Positions 44,786 to 56,300 of a stretch of 64,000 nucleotides of DNA are shown one piece after another (position 1 is the first letter of the stretch; each line of letters begins with the position of its first letter). The position numbers and the translations under genes were made by a program. The notes below the pieces were generated by a model. It had not been told where the DNA came from, made no database searches, and was given only the letters and a program-made list of their open reading frames with translations. This DNA comes from Linnemannia elongata (taxonomy: Eukaryota; Mortierellomycota; Mortierellomycetes; Mortierellales; Mortierellaceae). The DNA lies in the NCBI GenBank assembly GCA_036320915.1, contig JAXBDG010000003.1, positions 806,001-870,000 of the forward strand, read 5' to 3'.

Positions 44786-47087
44786 CTAGGCCCGGCTGCT
44801 GAGCTCAAGGCCTCCGAGGATATCCTGGAACTTGTTAATGTTGCGCAAGAACCAGTCTCCATAGCGACGTCCGATCTTGGCCTCCGAGACGTGGATCATA
44901 TCCTGCTTCAGGCAGAAATCCAAATCCGAGGTGCCCTGGTACTCGCCCTCGAGGAGAGTGCCCTCGACCCACTTGATCTGACGGCTCCTCATCTTGGCCA
45001 TCATCAACAACGTGCGCAGCTGCTCGGGCTCGATCTCGAGGAACGAGGCCAACTTGGCGTTACCCATTGTCGTGTACAGCTTCAAGTACGAGCGAAGAGT
45101 AGGCAACAAGATCGAGTGCTGGACCTCAGCCATAAAGATCTTGGTATAGTGCTGAACGGGCTCGAAGGCAACTCCCTGCTCAACGACCTCGGGATCCTCC
45201 AGGTTGGGTCCGTTAGGCGAAATGAACTTGGGGCAGGCAAAGAGGAAGAGCTCCTCGAAGACCTGGAGAGCCTCCTCAGGCTTGGTCAACTTGTTCGACT
45301 GCTCGGCGTACTTTTCCCGCATCTGGCTGTGAATGTTCTCGTCCAAGCGGGTGGGGCACAAGGTGACGCAGATGGCCAAGAGAGCGTACATCTGGTCGCC
45401 CTTCTTGTTGATCTGGTCGTGCTGGTACGAGCGGGTGTGGTACTGCTTGGTGCGGTTGATGAAGGTCAAGATGTGGGAGAAGGCCTTGATGGCATCGGCG
45501 TAACGGCGCATCATCATGTAGGCGAATCCGACGTAGTAGTAGGTGGTGACGTGGCAGGCGGTGACACGAGCAAAGAGGGCTTGCTTCTTGTTCAACTCAA
45601 TGTTGTCCATCATCTTGAGCGCCAAGGTGAAATCGCCCAACAAGCAGTGGACGCGGAGCAAACCAACAATGCTGAAGTAACCCAACATCTTGTAAAGAGG
45701 GCGGGATCCGTACTCGCCAGCAGCCTCAACCATATCGCCTCCGTTCTTCGAGACCAAGAGCTGCTCGGTGATGCGGGACTTTTGGATCAAAGAATAAAGA
45801 ACGTTGAGAACACTGTAGCAGCTCCAGATCTGAGAGTTGTCGCGAAGCAAAGCGAGCTCCTCCTTGGTCTTGTTCTTGATCCTGTTGCGGTAGTTGCAGA
45901 ACGACTGGAACTGGTAGATGAACTCGTCAATGATATCCCACAACCACTGGTTAGGAAGCTCCAAAGCAACGGGACCCTCCGAGTCTATTTTCATCCGGCA
46001 AGGGTAACATTGTCAGTAATTAATTCCGCGTTTTCCGAGCTTCATATGCAGCTGATCAAGTTAAAGAGACGATCCTGGGCTTCTTACTCAAGATGTAGTT
46101 GAACAGATCGCAGTAGTTCTCGTACGAGTGGAAACGGTGCTCGATGGTGGGGGTCAAGCGAGAGTAGATGTGGCGGTAGTACAACTCGCGGTACAAGGTC
46201 AAGAAGACCTGATCTATAAGTTTCAAGTAACAATGAAAACAATCCGTTAAGAAACATTACTTAGCTTGATATATTATCTAATATTCTGCAATTAACTGCT
46301 GAGAAACACGAGTAGTTATTACCATCGTTAACCAAGGACGAGATACCCTCAGGCTCAGGCCACGACTCGTTGGCGTAGAACTTCTCAGTCAACTTGTTGA
46401 ACGAGTGCTCGTAGATCGACTGCAACTCGTAAACGTTGTTCTCGAGAACGCTGCGGTGGAAGAGCAGGATGAACTTCTTGACTACCTCGGGGATCTGAAC
46501 CTCCTGGTACTGCTGTGCGCTCTGGTCTGTGTTTGCATGAAGAAACGTATTAGATAAACTTGGTTAGAATAAAAGGCTGCTTGTGCACTATGGTTATGCC
46601 AGTTGCCCGAGTAGCTTCACCAAAAACCGAGTGTTGTTTTTGCTGGCGCCATAGCTTATGCAGAGAAGAGAGAAGAGCAGGCGAATCCAGTTGTGGCAGT
46701 AGACTGTTGCTGTTGGACATATCAATGCCTGTCGTTGAGACGCATGAACTACAGTTCTGGTCCAATGGATCTTGTTGTCAGTCGTATCCATGCACAGAGT
46801 TCTTTGATTCTCTGCCAGTTCGACAAGGTATATGCGTTGCTGCCTCCCTGTCCTGAAGATTCACGCTCCCTAACCAGGAACAGTGTTTATGAATCTCAAA
46901 GCCGTCGAAATCCAGATGTCGAAATAAACGAACGAGTAGAAGGTAAACAAAGCAGGGAGAGGCGGTTGAGGAGTGTGTTTTTACCAGCGGCCAAGAGCTC
47001 CTCATCGAGATCATCGTCCTGGACGGGGTAGGCGCTGACGACCATGTCGACCTCGTTGGTGATATCGATGTCCTCTTCGTAGTTCAT
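44786..47087 (-). CDS. EIF3L: Translation initiation factor eIF3 subunit L
   Basis: Four exons (47087-46985, 46526-46323, 46213-46088 and 45984-44786) encode 543 aa (animal eIF3l is about 560). eIF3L is a PCI-type subunit of the eIF3 complex on the 40S ribosome. It is absent from the minimal budding-yeast eIF3 but kept in most fungi. Recognisable segments are [73 protein letters not shown], the [20 protein letters not shown] helix and [17 protein letters not shown] near the PCI end. The acidic N-terminus [15 protein letters not shown] is typical. The last exon carries three quarters of the protein. The antisense strand of that exon is open for about 450 codons because of codon bias, and this is not a gene. 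Confidence 0.95.
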
Positions 47088-47329
47088 GGTTGGCAGACTG
47101 CGGGATGGGGTTGGTTGAAGGGGGGAAGGATCTCAAAAGCGCATCGTCGACAGTAAAAAAACTACAAGCCTTGGTTATTTTGATAACACTTGCGATCATC
47201 TATACAATCTGTCACATGACACAGGTACTCAACTGAAAGGTTTGGTGGCGCACTTTTCGTACCTGATTTCGCGTGCGAAATAAGTAGGTCCTCACCCCTT
47301 TTTTTCTTCTCGCTTTCTCGCCTTGCTCC
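47088..47329. promoter_or_regulatory. Compact promoter of eIF3L (shared with SANT pseudogene)
   Basis: Only 242 bp separate the eIF3L start from the first open codons of the divergent SANT/Myb relic. No strong CT leader is present on the eIF3L side beyond about 47095-47125. The spacer may once have been a bidirectional promoter. Confidence 0.4.
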
Positions 47330-49462
47330 ATGGTGTCCGATCCCTCTTTGGTGGAGGCCGATTCCTCCAGCAACCAACCGCCTCCACCAACCAACCGCCT
47401 CCACCACAGCATTCCTCTGTCAATACCAACTAAGAACCAATTCAGCCTCCCCACTCCCATCACCAACATTCAGAGCGACTTCCCACGGTCAGATTTTCTC
47501 AATATCATCCCCCCGATTCCGACAGCCACTCGAATGGACGCAAAACTCCTAACCTTCCGGGGGCAAGGAATGGGCTGGCAAACAGTCGCCAAGGCCTTGA
47601 CAGGAGCTGTTGGACCTGGTATAGCCGATACCACCTCCATCTTCTGTTGAAGGATAGCGACTTTTGGACACCCGCACGTAACAAGCGACTCCGGACCTTG
47701 GCTCTCCAACCTGTCCCATGGGATGCTGTAGCAAGAGAGATTCAGTCATTGCAACCAAAGACGCAGAAGAAGAAGGGACTAAAAGGTGGCGGAAGAGAGG
47801 GGATTGTGATCTCGCCGATAGGATGTCGGCAACAGTGGCGTTTACTTTTGCATCGGACGACTGGGCAACCTGAGTTCAAGACACCGTTGCCGCTCAAGGA
47901 TATCGCGGCGTTGCATAAGCGTTTGGAAGACGAAAACAAACCCTGCATCACAAACTACAAGATAATCATCAACAACAGCAACAACAACCACATACCATCA
48001 CTGCCACCATTACGGACACAGATCTTGACCTGTCAAAGCTGAACTGGAAGAAAATCACGAGGAACGACTTCGGGAACGCATCACGCCTGAGCATGTCCAG
48101 ACCCATTACGCTATTATCATCCGGAAAAGTTACTAATGGACTGGGGCCCAGGTCGAGAGACTTTCAGAGGGTGTCGCAGCCCATACCTCAGCGATTGAGG
48201 GGCTGACTTCGGAATCGTGGGAACGGATTGCGTCCGAGTTTGGCAGTAGGCATATACCGACGGAGTGTAGGACGAAGTGGGAGGCGTTGTGTCGAACCAA
48301 CACGAAGAAGAATATTTTAAGCAAGAGTGGGCATCATTGAAGCAAGGATGAAATCCGGGCGTATTGGAAGGCTTGGAAGAAGCATGGGAATGCTTGGGAT
48401 CGGATTTCAGAGGCTGTCCGGTCGTCATCTGTTGATGGGTACAAGGACAAAGCGGTGTTAACGGCGACTTTATCACTTGTCGACAAATACGTTGAGGACT
48501 ACAGGGTAGATTTCAAGCACCTGATCTCTGTCTCCATCCCGATGATGAGCGAGCTCGAAAAGGAGGTTGGAGACATGACCCTGAACTTCTCCCACCAACC
48601 AAGGAAACACTGGGCCTGGACAGCCGAGCAACTTATCGCAATGAAGTCCGCTGTCCGAGAAATAACAGGAGGATTGATGACCTTGTCACAGGCTATACGC
48701 AACATGACCATCAGCGACTGGGAGAGGGTTGCCAAGAAGGTGGAACCCCTATTGACAGGAAATCAAGGTCGGTACCGCTGAAGGCGCGTCGAGAAGCAGT
48801 TACCCTCGCTTCTGACACCGGATCTCAAGGAGCCCATACCTTACTCGGATCATGATACGATCTATGCGGGACAACGACGACAGGCTCGGCTGTGGACTGC
48901 GGAGGAAGTGCGTGGGTTGGAAGAGGCTGTCGAGTCGATATGGGGTTGCCGCTTATTCTGTTGGATTTTACGCGAAAGACTCGGTAGAAGCTCAAGGTGC
49001 ACAGGACAAATATTGAGATCCGAAGAAAGACAAATGAGATTCTCGGACGGAGTTTAGGGCCCTTGTCGAAGGCTACTGGAACGAGTGGTTATGATGATGG
49101 TAGTGATTCCCCGGCCAAGGCGGCTTTGAGTATTGTCAAGGTCAACCGAGACACCATTGCGGCTCGGAGTCATTCTGGCATTCTTACGGGAAAACGGTTC
49201 TGTGCAGAAACTTTGCCAGCAAACATGGTTGGCGACGTTAGGGAGCAACAACAGAGACAGAAGCTAACATACCGACACGACGTCTTGTGTGGGACGGGAA
49301 GACATCTCAAAATTAACGGAGTTGGTTCAGAAATATGGCAAGTCGACCCTGGGCTGCAAGCAGATCTCGAGCGAACTTTCGCACCCCGTCTCGAAATGTA
49401 AGGATCGATGGCGGTACATGAAACGGGTGGCTGCTGCCTCTACTGCTTCGAAGAAGAAATAA
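47330..49462 (+). pseudogene. Decayed SANT/Myb-repeat protein gene
   Basis: Coding-like sequence runs for 2.1 kb but is broken. The reading frame that starts at 47330 returns for most of 48040-49462, yet is interrupted by stops at 48134, 48338, 48779 and 49055. Two parts (about 47617-47990 and about 49060-49260) are in another frame, joined without splice signals. Translated pieces resemble successive SANT/Myb helices with spaced Trp: GWQTVAKALTG; WYSRYHLHLLLKDSDFW; WTPARNKRLRTLAL; WTGAQVERLSEG with SESWERIASEFGSRHIPTEC; YWKAWKKHGNAWDRISEAV; WTAEQLIAMKSAV; WTAEEVRGLEEAV; and a last ISSELSHPVSKCKDRWRYMK. I infer a multi-SANT DNA-binding protein that has lost function. No restored protein should be assumed. 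A heavily spliced live gene is unlikely because stops fall inside helices. Confidence 0.7.
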
Positions 49463-49647
49463 ACAGTGGTACGAATCTGTCCGTATACGCGTTTTTTTTT
49501 CTTGGTCGTGAAAAAGGTGTCTAGTACTTGTTGTTTTATTTTCGTTATCTAAAGATGTGAGTGTTTGTGTTTGTGATATGGTTGGTGTGTCGTGTGTGTA
49601 TGGGTACAAGGTAGGGAAGGAAGAGGTGGGATCGAAGGGGAAGAGAT

Positions 49648-52600
49648 TCAGACGTTGATTTTGAGGTGGATAAGACGTTCAAGCTCGTCAACCATCATAT
49701 TCAAACGCCTGATCTCCTCCTGAGCATTGCCGAGGGCGAGTTGTTCATCACTGGCTTCCTGCTGTTGCTGTTGAGGAGTGAGAAGAGAAGACGAACTGCC
49801 GCCGCCGTTGGAGGTCTTTGAACGCGACAGCCTACGTACGGGTTGCTGTTGGTGCTGGTGAGGAACGGAAGGGGACCTCGCACGACGTTGGTGGTGGTGA
49901 TGATGGTATTGATCATGGAGGTCAGGAGTAGTGGAGGGGGACGAGGATTCGGTCAAGGAGATCTGATGATCGAGCTCGACCAGGCTGTCGTTGAGCATCA
50001 TGTTAAGATCCGAGTGGTTGTTGTGTTGAGTAAACGGCTGGTTATCGATATGGTTGTTGTTGGCCCGAGGTCGGTCGATTCCCTTTCTAGAGCGTTGTTG
50101 CTGCTGCTGCTGTTGTTGTTGCTGTTGACCAGTAACAACGCTGCTGTTAGCAAGCGTCGTGGCGGTGAATTCGAGGGCCTTGTTCTTGGCCAACTCTGCC
50201 TCCTCCGCCTTAACCTTCATCTCATAAGCATTCGCCTCGAGTGCGCGGAACCCATTCTCGATCTTGGTCTGCAGCCGCGTCAACTTCTTCTGAAGACCAC
50301 CCGCGTCCTCCTTGCTGCCGTCATCAACAGACTGATCAACTCCCAACTTGTTGGCCTTCATCGTTCTCGCAAAGTCGTCAGCCCAGACCTGGACCATCCT
50401 CAACTGACTCTCGAGTTCTCCGATCCGCTCGTCCTTCTTGCTGATCTCCTCGTTCAACTCCTTCATGTACTTCTCCAATGCAGCCAGACGAGCGTCGTTG
50501 TGATGAGCCAGGGGGGTAGGAAGAGGTGGTGGACTGGACTCCATGTTGACTTGAAGGTGTTGACCTGAGGGAGACTTGCGGCCAGAGGGGGACTTTCGAC
50601 CTCTCGCGTTGTGGTTGGTCGATGCTCCTCCATCATTGCTGTTACCACCAACCGCAGCAGCCATAGCCTCCAACTCCTCAAGCCCAGGCGGATTCGGAAA
50701 AATCATACTCTGGATCCGAAGCTGACTCGTCTCCTTCTTCCACTTCAACTTCTCTTCCTTTTCCTGATCCCGGATCGTCTCCAATTCCAAAACCGTTCTC
50801 GAGAGCTCCCGGTTCTCGCCATCAAGTCGACGCATGCCCGCATTCAGGACCGCGCTCTCGTGTTGAAGAAGCAACCGTTGAATCACTAGGAGCCGTTCCA
50901 TAGACTCTTGAGTCTTTTGGACAATCTTGTCCATCTTGCGGGTGGTCGCGTGGAGTTGGCCCGTCGAGGCTTTGACAGCGTCGATGTTGATGTTAGACTC
51001 GTGTAGGCGGATCAGGGAGTGGGAAGCGTCGCGCATCCGAGATTCGATGTTGAGCGACGTATGTAGTGTCTGGACATATTTCTGCAAATCGTCTTGTTCC
51101 TATTAAAGAATCGAGGAAATGTGACAAGCAAACCGTTAGTATCTCACTCGTAACTTATATGCACATTCACATATAATAAATCTATGTAGAATTGAAAGAT
51201 GTTTACCTTTCTGAGGCTCTCGACTTCTTCAAGAGCGAGGACCTTGTAGACACGACTGGCTATGACCGAGACAGTGATGACCTTCTGGACAGTAGTAGGG
51301 TCCAAGGTCTTTAGAACATCCTGTGGGAGGATTCCCAAATTGGCGTTCTTCTTCAACGACTCGTCCGGAGAAGGAATGACAGGAAGGGGCAACATATCAA
51401 TTCCATACTGGACATGCTCCTTGTGGACATTGCTGATAGACCCACCGTTGGTCTGGTGATGGTGGTGTTGTTGTTGCCCTGCAGTGCTGGCGCCACGGGT
51501 GAGGTTGAGGTTGATATTACTAAAGCTTGCGTTCCGTTCGTGCGAGACACGTCGATGGGGTGGTGGAGACATGGACCGTGAGAGAGCAATGACGCTCTCT
51601 TCAGAAGTAATGGGACCATTGACGCCTGCTGATCTAGCGGAGGGGCGATGCTGGTGTTGCTGTTGCTGGTAGTGTTGGTGACGTGAGGTCTCAGATTGAC
51701 TGTCACTACGAAGGCGCTGGCCCTTCTGTTGCTGGAGATGTTGGCGTGATGAGGCGTCAGATGAGGCCTGTCCTGGTGGTGTGGGTTGCCGGAAAGGCGT
51801 GGGTGGGAGATCCTTGTTGGTGTCAACAACATTTTCGTGAGACATGGCACGAGACCTTGAGATGTTCAGAGGCTCCTGATCAACCTGGTGGTGGGGTGCG
51901 TGCGAAGGGTCGTGACGAAGGTCGTTGTATTGATCCATCGATGGTCGACCCGCATGATGAGGTTGATTATGTGGTTGCTGTTGCTCCTCTTCCTCCTCTG
52001 CAAGATGCTGCTGATCCTGTTGAGGTTGAACGCGCCTCTGCTGACGATCGCGTCGCGATGCAGCACCATAGCCTTCACTCTTGCTGTACTCCAACGGACC
52101 TCGCTGTCCCGAACCAACCAAGGACTCGGCTTCTTCTTCCTCAGCAATGGCCCGGTTCTCCCGCAAAGGATAGGGTGCAGTGTTGGATCGCTGAATGTAC
52201 CCGCCATCCTTCTGGGACCAGACAGTTGTAATGGGATCGATGACCTGTCCCTTCTCGGTGGCAGCCTGCAATTGTGACAAGATACCTCCGGGTTGGGTCG
52301 TGGCCTTGGCGAGCGAGGTGTTCTCCTGCGTGGGCTCCTCAACAAACTGGTCATGGCCCTGCAAGGATGCAGAGGCCTGGACACCCGAGTTAAAGGCACG
52401 GTTGTTGATGTTATTGTTGTGGAATCGGTCTCTGTCTGGCAATAGGATCCTGCTCATCGAGCTGGTCTGAGGAGGTGTTACAGTTGGGTTGCTAGGCGGG
52501 AGGTTCAAAGTGCTGACAGAATTGATAGAGATATGTCCCGACCGATCAGTGGGACTCGAGTCCTTGAGCTTCTGTCGTTCCCGAGCCTCCTGCTCTGCCT

Positions 52601-54111
52601 GTTGTGCCTGCCGCCAGTCATCAGTTGTTCCGCCATATGCATCCTGCAGGGATCCTTGCATGTCTGCAGTCGTCATGGAGGTGATAGGTTCGTTCGACAT
52701 AGCGGTGGCGATTTGATGGTGTTGATTTGGGAGCTGATTTGGGAGATGGTTTTGCGGTTTTTGCCGGCTGCGGAAGGGGCCAGGGTTTGTTTTTGGGTTC
52801 GTAAGAGAACTTCCCCTGGCGGGGGTTCGATGGTCGTCCGAGGAGAACGGTTTGATGTCTGGCAGGGACCTGTTGCGACCCAGCTCGACCTCGAAAAGTG
52901 GTATGTGGTGTCCTTGTTGATGTTGATGGTGGTGGTGGTCGTTGTGTCCTATTCATGGCGGAGAAAAGAAGCGCGTTAAAAATGAGAAGCTACTCCAATG
53001 AAATAAAATAGCAAACAAGTAATAGCAAGACGTCATACCACTAGGATGGTTTGGATATCGCGAGTGTGAGTTGGCATCGTGGGCATGGTGAGACTCGGCC
53101 TCCTTGGCCTGCGAAGCACTAGCAGCCTGAGCTTCTTTTTTGGCAGAAGCCTTGCGGTTCAATCCGACGCTCCTTAAGGCAGAATCGGATGCCTGGCGTG
53201 CGATCCTGAGCAAATTCTTGCCAGAGTTCTTGCGTGTTGGGGCTGCCTCGATAGGCATCTCTGGCATGTGTGGAATGCTGGAGTGGATGTTGCTGTTGTT
53301 GTTGTTGTTGTTGTTGGCATGAGCTGCCTGTTCCTGCTCATACTGTTGGCGAGTCTGAAGCTTCCCTCCACCACCAATGCTGTGTGAACGCCCTGGTCGA
53401 TTCTATTGATATGGAGGGTATGTTTCACAAAGAATTAAGCATAAATTAATATCAGTTATTCAGTTATTCCTGTGAACAAAAGCAAATCACTGATCAAAGA
53501 TTGATAAGCTCGCCTCCTATCCGACCTACCGTCAATCCAATCCCCTGCTGTTGCTGTTGTTGCTGATGTTGTTGTTGCTCATGTTGTGGGGAACGAGATC
53601 GGTTGTGACGAGACGAGTTAGATCTCTCCGTCACAGGATATGTCATCGTCGATGCCATTGAAGTTTTCCCTGATAGTGAACTTGCAGAGGAGGCCGAAGA
53701 TTGGGTGGCGGTGGTGTCAGCTACAGCGGGTATAGAGTCTTCGGGATCGGGACGGGCCTTCCTGGAAGAGTCGTCTTGTGATGTAGACTTGTGCGGTGGC
53801 TGGTGAGGTTGCTGTTGGAGGGGCTGGTACGACGCCTGGAAAGGTTGGAACTGCTTTGGTGGCACGAACGGGTTGGACTGAGATGGATGTGTCTGGTAAG
53901 TGGATCCAGTGGTGGCAGAACAACTAGTCCAAGGCACGGGGAGCGGGTTGGGCGAGACTGGGGATGGCGAATCTCCAAAAGGCGACTCGATTGCTGTGAC
54001 GCTCTGCGGTGTTTTTGGTGCAGACTTGTAGAAGCTGTAGGGCCGATCGATGACGATTTTCGTCTTGGTTCGTGGGTGAGTGTGAGGCACAGATTCGTTG
54101 CTGTTGTGTAG

Positions 54112-54152
<41 letters not shown>

Positions 54153-56300
54153 GACGATCCTTGTTCAGATCCAGCTGAGAAGGTAGTTGGAGTGGCTCCA
54201 GATGAGGAGGAGGCTGCTGGCGACGCTGAGGGATCGGAAGGGCCGAGACAGGAGCAGGTGGAAGAGGAAGGCCCTGAGTAAAGGGAGTGGAATCTTGCTC
54301 ACGTTTGATCTGGGGATAGGAAGTATAAGAAGAATGTGAGTTTGTTAGGGATGTAGATATGATTGTCAGATGGAGAGCGTAGAAGGAAAGGACGAAGAAG
54401 ATTGAAGGATGAATGTACAGGGGATTGTTTACGAGGAAGCAAGATAGGAAGAGAGGAAAGAGAAGGAAGAGAAAGAGAAAGACGAATTGAACGTTGAACA
54501 AAGGAGAACAAAGGAGAGAAGAAAGAAAAGGAAAAGATGATGAAGCATGAGTGTAATTTTCAGGCACTAATGAAAAGGACAGGGGGGAATGAGCAATCCA
54601 AGATGAACAAAAAGCGAGAGAAAAAAAAAAGAGGCGAAATGAAATCAAACCAAAATAATAAAGGAAAAGTCGGGCACCCGCTTCTTTTTCCATCTAATAG
54701 ATGTGTTGTGTATGTGTAGGTGTATGTGTGCGTGTATGTGTGGATTTGCAATTTGGATAGTAGTTTAACGAGTAAGAATACGCCCAATCCACATCCCATT
54801 GCTTCGTCGCTCTAATGGGCTTGTCTGCCTATCTATGTGATTGCTTGTCTGGGTCCTCTTCACAAAGGTAACAAAAAATGTGCATGACTTCATGCCATTG
54901 TATTGTTTCTTATTCTTATTGTCTTTCTTGCATGTTGCATCTCCAGGAACAACAACCACAAAAGCAACCACCCACCACATCATACACTACATACCCCGCT
55001 GCTGCTCACTGCTCAAAATTCAAAAGGTTTAGCCCATCGCTTTCTAAAACCACAGGGGTAACCACCACTACCCAAACGATGGTAATGTTGTACAGAACAA
55101 TACAGATCCAGGTCGGGTCCTCTTTTCGTTTTGTCTTTTCTTTTTCTTTTTCTTTTTCTTTCCTCCTAATTGAACAGCAATTGTGAGCACCACTTACTAT
55201 TCTCTCTCCTTAATGCTCCATAATCCCATCAACCCCTCGTTGTGTTCCGTTCCTGGCTGCCGGTGAGGATAGATAGACAGGTACTAGCTACCGGCAGTGA
55301 AGTGAGCATGGGCACACTCATATTGGCCTCTTCAACCGTCCTTGTGTCTCGTGAAGAGCAATTTAGGGTCCAATTTACGATGTTCAATAACCCACCCGTT
55401 CGCCTTATTATCGAAACACCTAAAAGCCCCGACAGGGGATTAATCAACAAAGACACTCAATTCCTTTGGTTTCCCTCACCAACACACCGACACCGAAGAA
55501 ACCTTGTTTTCTTCCAGTTCCCGCCCAGTATTAGAACCTCTCCGTATCGCGGTGCGCCTCTTGACCAGCTCGAGAGACACAATCAAAACCCTGCAAGAAT
55601 TGAACTGTTGTCTTGCGGGCTTCCTGCTATTGCCATGTGAACTCTACTTGACCCTTTCGTCCTTACTACTCCACCGATCAACCCCCAACTTGACTTTTAC
55701 TACCGAACACCCCTCTTGTCCATCTATCGTATCATCCAATCCAAAGTAGCTTACTGTGCATGCAATACACAAAATATCGGTCTTTCAACAGTTGGCTTTC
55801 GTACTTTGATCGCTCACACTCCTTCCTCCTATGTCTTGAACAACGGCTGTAGACTACCAGAGGCAGATACAGAAAACTAATAACAACAGAGTCAATTGAC
55901 TTACCAAATTGTTGTGGCTCTTGGGCTGTCTGAGTCTCTGCTTTGTGAGAGGATCTGTGGGTGCTGCTGCTTTGCTGAGCTTTGTCTTTGATTTCAGCGT
56001 CGGATCTCTTCCAGAGCGTTCCTGAGAGTGGGAGTTGGATATTGTGTAGAGGTGAGTGGCGAGCGAGGTCAAAGTGGTTTCAGTTGGACGTGTAGCATGT
56101 GTATGGTCGTCCATTGAGTGTGGCTGTCTTGATGTTGGTGTAAGGTCGGTGTGTTGTTGTACTTGCTCCTGCCGTTGTTGCCGTTGCTGCCGTTGCTGCC
56201 GTTGGTGTTGGTGTTGGTGTGGCTGTTCTGGAGAGTGAAGGTCCTGTGAAGATTCGGCCATTCCTGCAGCAGGCCAAGCTGGAGGGATGACAGAGGTCAT
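49648..56300 (-). CDS. Uds1-domain (up-regulated during septation) coiled-coil protein
   Basis: Five exons join in phase to 1577 aa: 56300-55905, 54309-53530, 53402-53039, 52948-51207 and 51099-49648. The Uds1 domain spans the last junction: ASRVYKVLALEEVESLRK, then EQDDLQKYVQTLHTSLNIES and RMRDASHSLIRLHESN. It is followed by long coiled coils (about residues 1120-1250 and 1290-1420) and a Gln/Ser-rich tail with a final short helix. Family members are fungal proteins of poorly known function linked to septation or polarity. The N-terminal 800 residues are Pro/Gln/His-rich and disordered, including a poly-Gln run near 190-205. The first exon is least certain. Its intron would be 1595 nt, but the ATG, phase and composition agree. 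Without it the gene would lack a start, because the sequence before 54309 is CT-rich and non-coding. Exons from 53402 down are well supported. Confidence 0.75.
54111..54153. repeat. (TTG)n trinucleotide repeat coding poly-Gln
   Basis: About 14 units of TTG on the plus strand read as CAA (Gln) in the Uds1-type gene. The array is pure and so likely to vary in length. Shorter Gln arrays occur at about 53540-53580 and 50094-50130 in the same gene. Confidence 0.9.
54310..55904 (-). other. Long putative first intron of the Uds1-type gene
   Basis: This is 1595 nt between two in-phase exons, bounded by GTAAGT and CCCAG. It contains CT-rich sequence just before exon 2 (54325-54540), GT-rich sequence (54700-54745), a (TTTTTC)n-like run (55132-55163) and an 8-bp inverted repeat CTGCCGGT/ACCGGCAG at about 55257-55294. 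The stretch 55229-55640 is open in two frames on opposite strands but matches nothing I know. An alternative promoter inside this intron is possible. Confidence 0.45.

Noticed and set aside
44747..46102. 451-codon plus-strand open frame opposite eIF3L
   Set aside because: It is the exact antisense of the last eIF3L exon. Its Leu/Val/Glu-rich composition mirrors codon bias, and eIF3L is certain.
49843..50568. 241-codon plus-strand open frame
   Set aside because: It is antisense to the coiled-coil part of the Uds1-type gene; its poly-Leu run is the complement of poly-Gln codons.
54310..54693. N-terminal hydrophobic extension of the Uds1-type gene up to 54693
   Set aside because: The peptide is Phe/Leu/Ser-rich translation of CT-rich DNA, a typical leader or intron artefact, and a good acceptor exists at 54310.
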